A DNA stretch of 29,551 nt from Sporisorium sorghi (Eukaryota > Basidiomycota > Ustilaginomycetes > Ustilaginales > Ustilaginaceae). The stretch spans positions 1 to 29,551 of the forward strand of contig JALCCG010000262.1 in NCBI GenBank assembly GCA_023212695.1, in the 5' to 3' direction. Below, piece after piece: positions 1 to 8,259 of the stretch. Below the pieces are notes generated by a model. It saw only the letters and a program-made list of their open reading frames with translations, made no database searches and had not been told where the DNA came from. Both the position numbers and the translations under genes were made by a program. Position 1 is the first letter of the stretch. Each line of letters starts with the position of its first letter.

Positions 1-72
<72 letters not shown>
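1..72. repeat. Poly-A homopolymer at the left edge
   Basis: The first 72 bases are an uninterrupted run of A, followed by a purine-rich stretch. No gene signal lies in it. At a contig edge such a run may be a real low-complexity tract where assembly stopped, or a sequencing or assembly artefact. It is not telomeric: no TTAGGG-type repeat accompanies it. Confidence 0.9.
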
Positions 73-74
<2 letters not shown>

Positions 75-133
75 AGAGAGGTCCAAGCACCTGAAGAGAA
101 AGAGGAGGAGGAAGAGGAGGAAGAGAAAGAGGG
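73..133. repeat. Polypurine (GA-rich) tract
   Basis: About 60 bases are almost entirely G and A, built from irregular gaa, gag and gga units, with only a short interruption (tcc and cacct near the left end). It is low-complexity sequence between the poly-A edge and the 10-bp minisatellite. No coding role is visible. Confidence 0.75.
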
Positions 134-138
134 CTGTC

Positions 139-194
139 GCAACGCATCGCAACGCATCGCAACGCATCGCAACGCATCGCATCGCAACGCATCG
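139..194. repeat. 10-bp minisatellite, unit aacgcatcgc
   Basis: The unit aacgcatcgc is repeated perfectly four times from 141 to 180. A 5-bp partial unit (atcgc) follows, then one more nearly complete copy ending at 194. The array lies about 1.1 kb upstream of the PUF gene start. The half-unit insertion suggests slippage or unequal exchange. Confidence 0.9.
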
Positions 195-494
195 ACGAAA
201 TTCGGCTCGACGCCTTTTCTGTAATCACACGACACGGACGCGGGACGACGCTGGTCGGAATCTCGGATTAATCACCATGTGACCTTTAGACGCCGCTGCT
301 GTGATGTGCGTGTGCGCTCTGTCGCCAAGGTTCCCACGATGAAGCCTGCCTACGCCTCCCTTCGACCCCTGCTTTCACACAGCCTCGGATGGGCCGCGAG
401 AAGAGCCACGCACGTCGTTCGGTATCAAGGGTGCGCGCGGTGCATGGATCTAGATCCTTCTTCGGCTCAGCCTAGCCAAGCGCGGGAAATGACA

Positions 495-538
<44 letters not shown>

Positions 539-1301
539 ACAACGCTCTTGCGCGCATTGACACTCGCGAATGACTCGTGCTCGAGAACTGCTCAGTAACC
601 TGACTCAGCTCGAAGCGCATCTTGACTTGGGTTGCGATGCTGACTGAACTCGGCAATCCTTCTGAGGCAGAGCGTGAGAGACGACGACTGCCATTCACGG
701 ACAGCGGTCAAGCAGGCAGATAGACAGCCAAGAGCGAGACTTGCGCACGGATTGCATCGGAACAGAGGCGGGTTTGTGAGTGCCGACGAGCTGAGGTCAA
801 ACGACTTGCCCCTCCTCGTGGGAAGAAGCCTCTTCTCGCTGTATGCGCTGTACAGCAGGCGTTGAAGCTGTGCTTCGGAAGCACCCTCTGAAGGCGCTCG
901 AAGGGATGAAAAGGTCGGCTCTTCCTTGCACTGTGTCGTGTCGAATGAATCGCTCAATTCCCTGCATTTCCCCATTCAGCCTTGACTCGCCTTCGCCTTC
1001 CTTTCCTGCCTACAACCGCCCTTCAAGACAGCAGCCAGCTCCTTCTGCTCCAACCGAGCATCGCTGGAATCTCCTCCTGGAACCATTCTTCTGTCTATCG
1101 ATCTCCTTTGCTCGGTGCCCCTTTTGCTTCGGGGTCTCCTCGATTGCTTCGGCGGACTGCTGGGTCTCTGCTTTTCTCTCTCTCTCTGCGCATCCTAGCT
1201 TGCTCTCTACCACCGTACAGAAAGCATTGCCAGCTCGCTCGGATTCGACTCACCAAACCAGCGCCGTGGAAGTGCTTCCCTTTTCACGATTGCTCTGCTC
1301 G
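195..1301. other. Non-coding region and long leader of the PUF gene
   Basis: No recognisable gene is found here. The part from about 960 to 1300 is pyrimidine-rich (many ctc, ttc and tct runs) and looks like a promoter or 5' leader. An open frame in phase with the PUF gene runs from an ATG at 843, but its predicted residues are Cys/Ser/Leu/Phe-rich with no family resemblance. I therefore read it as untranslated. A compound dinucleotide microsatellite lies at 496-538. Confidence 0.6.
496..538. repeat. Compound (TC)n(AC)n microsatellite
   Basis: Roughly eleven TC units are followed directly by about eleven AC units with no interruption. This is a typical compound dinucleotide microsatellite in non-coding sequence upstream of the PUF gene, and it is expected to vary in length between strains. 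Confidence 0.92.
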
Positions 1302-3703
1302 ATGTCCTTCTTTCCGCCACCCAAAGATACGCCCTCATCTCCATTCAAAAAGACCGAGGGCAATACAGACATGCCATCAACCATGACGACGCAAGACAGA
1401 CGCGCACAAGATCAGACGTACGCTCGCGACATGCTCGGTCACACCACCGCCGCAGACTATTGGCCTGAGCCCACCTTCCCCGCCTCTCGCTCTGCCTTCA
1501 ATCTAGACTCGTGCAAGAGCGGTGTCCAGCTGCCTCGCCTTACAAGTCACCCCACAACCCTTTCGCAGAAACCTCCTTTCGATCTGCCTCAGCCAGTCCA
1601 GCTCGCTAAGCACACGGATTCGGGCAATGGCAGTACCGCGTACGGTCTACACTACAACACAGCGTGGAACGTCGACAGCCAGTCAGTGCGGCAACCGCTC
1701 GTTTGTGACACGAACGCATGGCCACAAGAGCTCAAGCGAGCTGCAGCGACCCCTCCTTCCCTTTCTGCCTTTCAGGCCTACTCGTTTTCACCCATGCATC
1801 CCATGCACCAGCGATTTGCCTCCGTGTCGTCCTCGGGCGTCTGCAGCGAGGATCGCCATGTGCCAGCCTTGGACCACAGCTCCGACCTCAGCTCGGATTA
1901 TTCCGACCTCGTCCAGCACTCGGGCCTTCCCTTTGCCCCCATCTATCCCTGCGACGCAAGGGAGCAAACGCCGCTGAGCACGACTTATTTGGAGTCGCAG
2001 CAGAGATGCTTGCCAGACTTTGTCGTGGAGGAGCTCAAGCGGCTCAAGCTCGAAAACATGGCTCTCAAGCGCATGGCGAGCGAGGTCGTCCGGTGCAACA
2101 ACAGCCCTGGATTGCTTGGCGTTGCAGGCTCCGATCGTCCTTCCGTGCCATGCAGCCACCATCCAGCTATGACGACGGCGACACCACCTCGACTGCAGCG
2201 TGTATTTGACGGTGCCGACCCCGTGCAGGTGTACAGCGAGGCCAGTCGCTCCAACGCAGTCTCGACGCCATACCTAAAGGTACGAGAACGCGAACGCGGT
2301 GCCGCTGCGTCGATGTGGGCTCCAGCCCGACAAACTAGCGGCGCTCCCGCTGCTGGAGAGGTGACTACGCCTGCCTGCGTAGGCGCCAAGCCTTTCAGAA
2401 CCAGCGACATTTCGGCCGCAGAACTCAGTCGACGCGTCGCGACGGATGGCTCTAGCTCCTCTCCCTTTCCGGCCTACCACAGCCTCGCTGGCACCAGCAG
2501 CCCCTTTGATCCAACTCTGCCCAGCATCGCTCGTTCCAGGACTGTATCGAGGACCTCGCCTGACACTTCCCCGATGCCCATCTCGCTCGTGACGTCGTCG
2601 AAGCTGGAGAATGCTCCTGCCTCTTCGCTCGTTGCCATGATCCTCGAAAAGCGTGGACAGGAGGCGAGCCTGCTTCTGCAGCAGCAGCTCAAGAGCGGAC
2701 ATCCTGAACGACGGGCAGAGATCATCGAGGCCATCTGTGCTAGGATCGTGCCCCTGTCGCACGATCGACACGGCAACTTTCTTGTCCAAGGCGCGATCGA
2801 AGCACGACCTGAGACGGCCTGCCACCTCAAGGGTGCCTTTGTCGAGCTCACCATGTCTCAATTCGGATGTCACGTCGTCCAGAAAGCGCTCGAGGGCGGA
2901 GAGGACATGCGAGAAGCCGTGACGGAAGAGCTACTCGGCTCTCGACTCGACCAGACGCTCACGTCGCGCCACTCGATCCACGTGTGGCAGCGCATCCTCG
3001 AGACCGAATGGAGTCGCTCGCAGTTCCGCGAGCAGATCTTCGCCGCCATCAACCGACAGCTCAAGGGGCGATGGGCTCGCACCGCACGACAGGAGACGGG
3101 CAGCATCATTTGCCAAAACATCTTCGAGTCCGCCCAGCCCGACGAAAAGGCGCAGTGCGTCAAGGAGGTGCTCGAGGAGCTGGACGACTGCGCGACGAAC
3201 CAGTGGGGCGTCTGGGTGGTACAGCACATCATCGAGCACGGTGTCGAGGATGAACGTCGAGCTGCACTTCAGGGACTGGTTCGCTTGGCCTCGAAGCTGA
3301 CCTTGTCCCAGTATGGTGAGTCGTTGCTGCATTGGCTTTGCTTCGAAGATGCAATGACGGACGTTGCTTACTCAGACCTCATACTCTTCTTCAAACGCTT
3401 TGTCCAACTCCAGGCCAGAAAGCGGTGATGAGCGGACTCAAGACTGGCGACCGACAATTCCTTCAAGACTACGTCGACGCCATGTGCCACAGCTCGCAGC
3501 CTCGTCGTCCGCCTCTGATCGACGTCTGCCTGGCCGCGCACGGCATCCAGATCGTGACGCAGCTGCTAACGACGGTGGACCAAAAGACGCGCGATCGGAT
3601 CATCTTGACGGTGCGACGCAACTCGGTGTTCCTGAAGGGAAGCAAAGCGGGCATGAAGGTGCACCAGCTGTGCGAGCGCGCGCGTGCCTTTGCCGGCTAC
3701 TGA
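1302..3703 (+). CDS. PUF (Pumilio-family) RNA-binding protein, divergent
   Basis: Exons 1302-3315 and 3414-3703 give 767 residues. Residues 1 to about 440 are Ser/Pro-rich and look disordered. The C-terminal third carries seven visible PUF repeats spaced 31 to 43 residues apart. Their recognition helices are centred on HGNFLVQ (N492), FGCHVVQ (C523), HSIHVWQ (I559), TGSIICQ (S601), WGVWVVQ (V637), YGQKAVM (Q673) and HGIQIVT (I716). PUF proteins bind motifs in mRNA 3' UTRs in the cytoplasm and control decay, translation or localisation. Only repeats 1 and 2 keep textbook base-reading pairs (N/Q and C/Q), so target specificity is probably narrow or altered, as in the yeast Puf1/Puf2-type proteins. 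I prefer the ATG at 1302 (MSFFPPP) because upstream in-frame sequence looks like leader; an ATG at 843 is also in frame. The 3' end converges on RRP43, 151 bp away. The family is certain; the subfamily is not. Confidence 0.88.
3316..3413 (+). other. Intron in the PUF gene (98 bp, GT-AG)
   Basis: The donor is gtgagt and the acceptor is ctccag. Splicing joins tatg to gccagaaag, restoring the repeat core Y-G-Q-K and opening 95 further codons with one complete PUF repeat. The intron length is not a multiple of three. Reading through it ends at a stop at 3426-3428 and loses the last two repeats. Confidence 0.9.
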
Positions 3704-3854
3704 AAGGCCTCACGAAAAGCCCCATCTCAAGTAAGCCTCACTCTGATTCCTGGATTTGATGGCTTGTGATGTCCGAATCGATCTGCGGATTAGGAATGCA
3801 ATGCAATCGTTTCGAGTACAAATACACGGGGACGTGGGAATGCGGGGTAAGATG

Positions 3855-4885
3855 CTACGATTGTTGGGACTGAGCGTCACGCAAGAGGGAGGCCAACTGT
3901 CTTGCTCGCGAGTAGGCTCTGTCTATGCAGGCCTGGAGATTTTGCTGATCGGTTGCAATTTGGGTCTGATCCGCGTTGGTGGTGGAGAGCCGACCTGATT
4001 GATGGAGGAAGGTGACGGTGGGCTTTGTTTTTGAGGAGGATTTGGGGATGGCGGACGGGTTGAGCGAGACGGCAATGGTGATATGGGAAGACGCGAGAGC
4101 GGATTCGAAGGCGGTAGGATCGCTGAGCAGATGCTGGTTCTCAAAGATGGAGAAGGACGAGGCGAGAGGGAGGTCCTCGAGATGCAAAGCAGTGCGGTCG
4201 GAGGAGCAGCGCACTTGTTCCATATCTGGGTCGTAGGTGGCTTTGGGCAGTTTTGCTGTCGAAGGAAGCGGAGGTGGATGTCAGTTGTATGTGCATGGCG
4301 AGAAGATGATCGAACTTTGAGCTACTTGCTATTCGAAAGAGCTGCGACAGCGGCGAGCACGGCTGCGTCCATCGCATTGCCGTCAAAGCAGATGAAGCTG
4401 ATGTCGAGGTAAAGGCACCAGACGGCCTTTGCTTGTTGGATGCAGAGCTGCTCCCTGTCGAGCACGTTGGAGCTGTTGAGCAGCGCCAGAAGCCTGCTGG
4501 TCAGCACCTGGGCCTCCTCGCCTGGTGCTCCCAGTTTGAACTTGGACGAGCACACAGCGGGGAGCTCAACGTTAGGGATGAGGTAGCCTTCGCGCGAACG
4601 AGAGAGCTGAGGCGCAGCTACTTCTGCCTTGATGGCTGCGATGCATGACGTGTTGCCGATGCGAACAAAAGAGGAGCCATCTGCAGTCGAGATGGAGCCG
4701 AGCGTGAGGGTGGCGTCGCGAAAGGCGGTGAGGGCACGACCATCCTCGCGAATGGAGGCGTCGAGGAAGCGCGATAGATACGAGATGGGATGCAGGCGTT
4801 TGAAGGTGGTGGCGACGAGATCGGCATTCCCTGACGATGACGGTGCCGCTGCCGCCGATGCTGCCGCCGCCATTGCTGTCGACAT
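3855..4885 (-). CDS. RRP43: Exosome complex component RRP43 (EXOSC8-type, RNase PH fold)
   Basis: Exons on the minus strand are 4885-4330 and 4255-3855, giving 318 residues, close to the family size of about 276 to 394. The protein is one of the six RNase PH-like ring subunits of the eukaryotic RNA exosome, which channels RNA to Rrp44 and Rrp6 in nucleus and cytoplasm. Family hallmarks are visible: LHPISYLSRFLD near the N-terminus, GRALTAFRD, LGSISTADGSSFVRIGNT, IPNVELP, CSSKF, GAPGEEAQV and, across the splice, ALSNTKLPKATYDPD. The C-terminal part contains ASSFSIFENQHLLSDPT, matching the second half of the fold. As in EXOSC8, no phosphorolytic active site is expected. The intron is best read as GC-AG, because the nearby GT donor breaks the frame. 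The gene is divergent from COG7 and convergent with the PUF gene. Confidence 0.93.
4256..4329 (-). other. RRP43 intron, 74 nt, apparently GC-AG
   Basis: Read on the minus strand, exon 1 ends ...aata at 4330 and the intron begins gcaagtagct. It ends ttccttcgacag at 4256, with a good branch-point candidate (aactgac) about 25 nt upstream. This joins codons into N-T-K-L-P-K, which fits the family. The GT four bases further in (4325-4324) would leave two extra bases of each phase and shift the frame, giving about 40 unrelated residues and a stop ending at 4141. Confidence 0.82.
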
Positions 4886-5216
4886 TGCTGAGTGATCGTA
4901 TGGCGAGGGAAGGGTCTGATCACAGTGACAGTCGAGAAGAAAGTTGTCAATCCAAAAAAAACCTCAAAAATTGGGTGAGCAAAAAAGTGCGTATCGCCTG
5001 CAAAACGCTCGCGGAAAGGCCGAGCTGGAAGAAGAAAGGTGGAGTCGGAAACGCCGAGCACAGACCGTGGAAGCTGAGGAGCGGCAGAGGACCCTGGCTT
5101 CGGGTTTGGACATTGGACCAGTCCGCCTTTCTTCTCCTCGCCTCATCACATCGGATCACCACCTTGGCGCAGCACTTTCGCATCGGACTCACTCCGATAG
5201 CAGCCGCTTACGTGTC
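4886..5216. promoter_or_regulatory. Divergent promoter region, RRP43 / COG7
   Basis: This 331-bp gap lies between two divergent start codons and must hold both promoters and leaders. A small palindrome, tcacagtga, lies at about 4920-4928. An in-frame ATG at 4944 would extend COG7 by 91 codons into this space. That sequence is Arg/Lys/Glu-rich and lies only 58 bp from the RRP43 start, so I treat it as leader. No TATA box or named motif is clear. Confidence 0.6.
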
Positions 5217-8000
5217 ATGGCGCTGTCACCTTCTGCTGCTGCTGATCAGCACGGCGAATCTGATCACAGCAGCAGCAGCAATTCAGCGACGCCATCGGAT
5301 GCGATCGGCGCACTCCGCAACGCTGAGCAACCTACTCAGCTCGCTGCTTGGCTCGATCACTACGCCGCTGCTTCCACTTCCACCACCACCAACTCAAGCC
5401 TAGACGACACTGCTGCCGCACTGCGCCAGCTGTCCCTGTCCTTGTCCTCGGTTCGCGATGCTTCCCGCACCGAGCTGGATCAGATCATCACCTCGCTCGT
5501 ATCAACCATACCCAAGATCGGTATCGAGCTCAGACTCATGTCAGATGCCGCAACCGCTCTCCGATCTCGAGTTGACTCGCTTCAAAGCCAATCTGCGGCC
5601 AAGGACACGTCTACCGATCTCCTACTGGCTCGAATTGCAGCGCTCTCCAAAGCCAAAGCTGGCCTCATCGATGCACGTCACACCCTCCGAGAGGCGCAGG
5701 CGTGGTCGACGCTCGAGAGCCAGGTCACAATGCTGCTAAGCGAATCGAGGTGGCAGGACGCTGTCGACAGGATAGCAAAGGCCACGGACTCGCTGCGCCT
5801 CTTCAGCGGGTCGGCAGAGTCGAATCAAGAGAGGAGTCAACTGCTGCACACTCTAACGCAAAGACTGCACGAACAGCTCATACCCGTCCTCCAAAAGGCC
5901 ATCGTCGATCGAGACCGAGACACGGTAGTTCAGATGGCCAAGCTGCTCGCATCCACCCACGACGGTCCGGCCACCTTCTTTGAGGCCTACATCAAGACTC
6001 GCTCTCAAACTCTGCTCTCCAGGTGGGCGCAGACAGCATCAGAGACGAGCGAAAGGCCGCTCCCGGCACAGCTCACATCCCTTTTTGGTGATCTTCTCGC
6101 ACTGCTTGGCGAAGAGCGTGTTGCCTCGTCCTCGCTGTTTACCGATCCCAACCGTGCCACTCAGCTGCTCACCGCCGATATCCTGGTGAGGCTCGATCCG
6201 CCCATCCATGCATGCATCCAGCAAGCTACACTCGCTCCCGATCTCGAATCTTTCTTGACAGCCTTGACGGATGCATACAAAGCCACAGAAGAAGCCGTCC
6301 GTGCCGTCAAATCTATTCTGTCGGAAGCAAAGACTACGCAGGATAGTCAACAGGACGACGACGCAGGTGGGGCATCATCGCCCATCGACTGCAACCTGCT
6401 GGCCCTCGATACGACCGACAAGCCATGGCTTCAGCTCATGATCGAGCCTTTTCTTCCTTACCAGACCCGCCTCGCCACTTTCGAAGCCGAAGCTATGCAG
6501 TCTCGCCTACAGGCTCTTCAGACTACAGCCCCGGCTTCGGCGACGACCATCTCGACGGCGTCCACCCAGGCACTCCAAGTAGCCAAGGCTGCACTCCGAC
6601 GCTCCACCGCATTGACAAAATCGTTTGCAACGCCATCACTCCTCCCTTCGCTGGATGGCACCATCGAGTCCGCGCTCGCGCGTGCGCACGTCACGCTCAG
6701 AATGGAACTGCAGAGCGTGCTCAACGACATGCAATTCCGCATCCGCAGAATGCACCTCTCCGAAAGCACCAGGCAAGCTGCACTGACGTACGACGAGCGC
6801 GGAGAGGTGCTGAACTCGAGTGACTGGGACGGGTTCCGCAAAGCGACCGAAAAGCTTTCTGCCTGCCGAGAGAGTGTGGCTGCGATTCGCGGCTTGGAAG
6901 AGTCGATCGCATACCAAATTTCCGAGCTTGGAGTGTTGGCCAAATCACCCCCTCCAACAAGCGACAGCCAGGCCACGGTCGACTTCACAAGCCCATTGAC
7001 GGCCTTGGCGACGTCTACGCTCAACTCGACCACACTTCACGAGCTCATCTCGAGATCTAAGCACCTCCTCTCGACGGCTTCATGGCATCACTCCTCCGTT
7101 GGTGCACTCCTGCTCCCGCGAGCGCGTGCTGCCGTCATGTCGACCGCCTCGACGGTGCAAGCCTTCCAACACAACCTTGTCCTCTCGCAATTTTTGCCCG
7201 AGTTGGATCTGTATCCATCACTGCCGATTTGGACTTCGAACAAGCATCCGAGTATTGTCAACGAGTACGACCTCGCTATGCCCAAGTTCAGTCTCAGCCC
7301 GACCGAGGCTATGGCGAGGATCGGCGAGGCCATGCTCAACTTGCCCAGGCTGTTTGAGGGCTATGCGGACGAGGTGTTGCTGTTCTGTCTCAACGCGGGC
7401 AAGGAGGCAGGCAAGGAGGGGAAAGCTGCAGACGGAGACGCGGTTGAACCGGCGCATGCCAGGCACCCAACAATGGCAGGAGGACTATCCTCAGCAGACG
7501 CCGCAGAACGTTCCACCATGCACCGCCAAGCGTTCTCCACCACCACCGTCCCCTCTTCTTCACATCCCACGCCCGACTCTACCGCAGTCACTACACAAGA
7601 TGCTGCCGACGAAAGCGACGCAGGCGTGCTCTCGCAGTACCTGCACTCTCTACTCACGCTCTTCCTCACGCGCTTCCTCACCTCCACCCTCCCGTCCTTA
7701 CCGCCGCGCCTCACCGAGATCGGCGCCGCACAGCTCGCGGCGGACCTCGACTACCTCAGCAACATCGCGTCGGTAATCTACTCGGAGAGCGAAGGAATCC
7801 TAAGGTTCTGGAAGAAGGCGGCTGAGCTGAGTGGCGAGTCGGGGAGGATGCTGATGGCGGCGTACATTGTTGGCGGTGGGGGTAGAGGTGAGAGGGGTGG
7901 GAAAGTGGGGGAGCTGGAGGGGTGGGAGGAGGAGCAGGTGGAAGCGTTTGCGAGGTCGGATGCGTTTAGGAGCGTGGCCCGGTTGAGAGGGTGGTTGTAG
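5217..8000 (+). CDS. COG7: Conserved oligomeric Golgi complex subunit 7 (COG7)
   Basis: From the ATG at 5217 (MALSPSAAADQ) the protein is 927 residues, somewhat longer than the human protein of about 770, with no intron. COG7 belongs to lobe B of the eight-subunit COG tether, which captures retrograde vesicles at the Golgi and keeps glycosylation enzymes in place. After a Ser-rich start, residues about 35 to 250 are helical and heptad-rich. They include LAAWLDHYAA, then a long coiled-coil-like stretch ending in LREAQAWSTLESQVTMLLSESRWQDAVDRI. This matches the N-terminal COG7 pattern of an early helical bundle followed by a W-x-x-L-x-x-x-V segment. The middle contains HEQLIPVLQKAI and FFEAYIKTRSQTLLSRW. 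A low-complexity insertion lies near residues 730-800 before a last helical domain. It converges on CDC37, 259 bp away. The call rests on pattern recognition, as COG subunits diverge strongly. Confidence 0.8.
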   Translation: MALSPSAAADQHGESDHSSSSNSATPSDAIGALRNAEQPTQLAAWLDHYAAASTSTTTNSSLDDTAAALRQLSLSLSSVRDASRTELDQIITSLVSTIPKIGIELRLMSDAATALRSRVDSLQSQSAAKDTSTDLLLARIAALSKAKAGLIDARHTLREAQAWSTLESQVTMLLSESRWQDAVDRIAKATDSLRLFSGSAESNQERSQLLHTLTQRLHEQLIPVLQKAIVDRDRDTVVQMAKLLASTHDGPATFFEAYIKTRSQTLLSRWAQTASETSERPLPAQLTSLFGDLLALLGEERVASSSLFTDPNRATQLLTADILVRLDPPIHACIQQATLAPDLESFLTALTDAYKATEEAVRAVKSILSEAKTTQDSQQDDDAGGASSPIDCNLLALDTTDKPWLQLMIEPFLPYQTRLATFEAEAMQSRLQALQTTAPASATTISTASTQALQVAKAALRRSTALTKSFATPSLLPSLDGTIESALARAHVTLRMELQSVLNDMQFRIRRMHLSESTRQAALTYDERGEVLNSSDWDGFRKATEKLSACRESVAAIRGLEESIAYQISELGVLAKSPPPTSDSQATVDFTSPLTALATSTLNSTTLHELISRSKHLLSTASWHHSSVGALLLPRARAAVMSTASTVQAFQHNLVLSQFLPELDLYPSLPIWTSNKHPSIVNEYDLAMPKFSLSPTEAMARIGEAMLNLPRLFEGYADEVLLFCLNAGKEAGKEGKAADGDAVEPAHARHPTMAGGLSSADAAERSTMHRQAFSTTTVPSSSHPTPDSTAVTTQDAADESDAGVLSQYLHSLLTLFLTRFLTSTLPSLPPRLTEIGAAQLAADLDYLSNIASVIYSESEGILRFWKKAAELSGESGRMLMAAYIVGGGGRGERGGKVGELEGWEEEQVEAFARSDAFRSVARLRGWL

Positions 8001-8259
8001 ACGCAAGAGGGGTTTCATTGTCAAATGCCATCTGTGAAAGAAAGTCTCGCTCATTGTAGGGTTGTGCGTGTGTCATGGTGAGAGCGACTGATGAACACAA
8101 GCGCGTCCAAAGCGTGGTGCGCGAACACACCACACACAAGAAACGCTTGCTGGACCTCAACACTCACAACACATCCTCGACTCGCACACAAACGCCCAGG
8201 AATCAAAGAAAGCACTCGAGCTGCATTTCATTGCTTCGCAGTCATCCACCCTGCCCCTC

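Noticed and set aside
1..200. Telomere or subtelomere at the left edge
   Set aside because: Neither TTAGGG nor CCCTAA repeats are present, and the poly-A plus GA tract does not fit the telomere type of smut fungi. The same holds for the poly-G right edge.
592..975. Minus-strand open frame upstream of the PUF gene
   Set aside because: It is short, with random Ser/Leu/Arg-rich composition, and overlaps other open frames on the plus strand. No family resemblance was found.
3316..3428. Alternative C-terminus of the PUF protein as a peroxisomal signal
   Set aside because: Smut fungi can make peroxisomal isoforms by alternative splicing or stop readthrough, so I checked the C-termini. The retained-intron end (ARKR) and the normal ends of the other genes are not PTS1-like, and no TGA-CTA readthrough context was found.
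4141..4386. Separate minus-strand 81-codon open frame over the RRP43 intron
   Set aside because: It is the frame-shifted reading that results from the GT donor and exon 2 of RRP43, not an independent gene.
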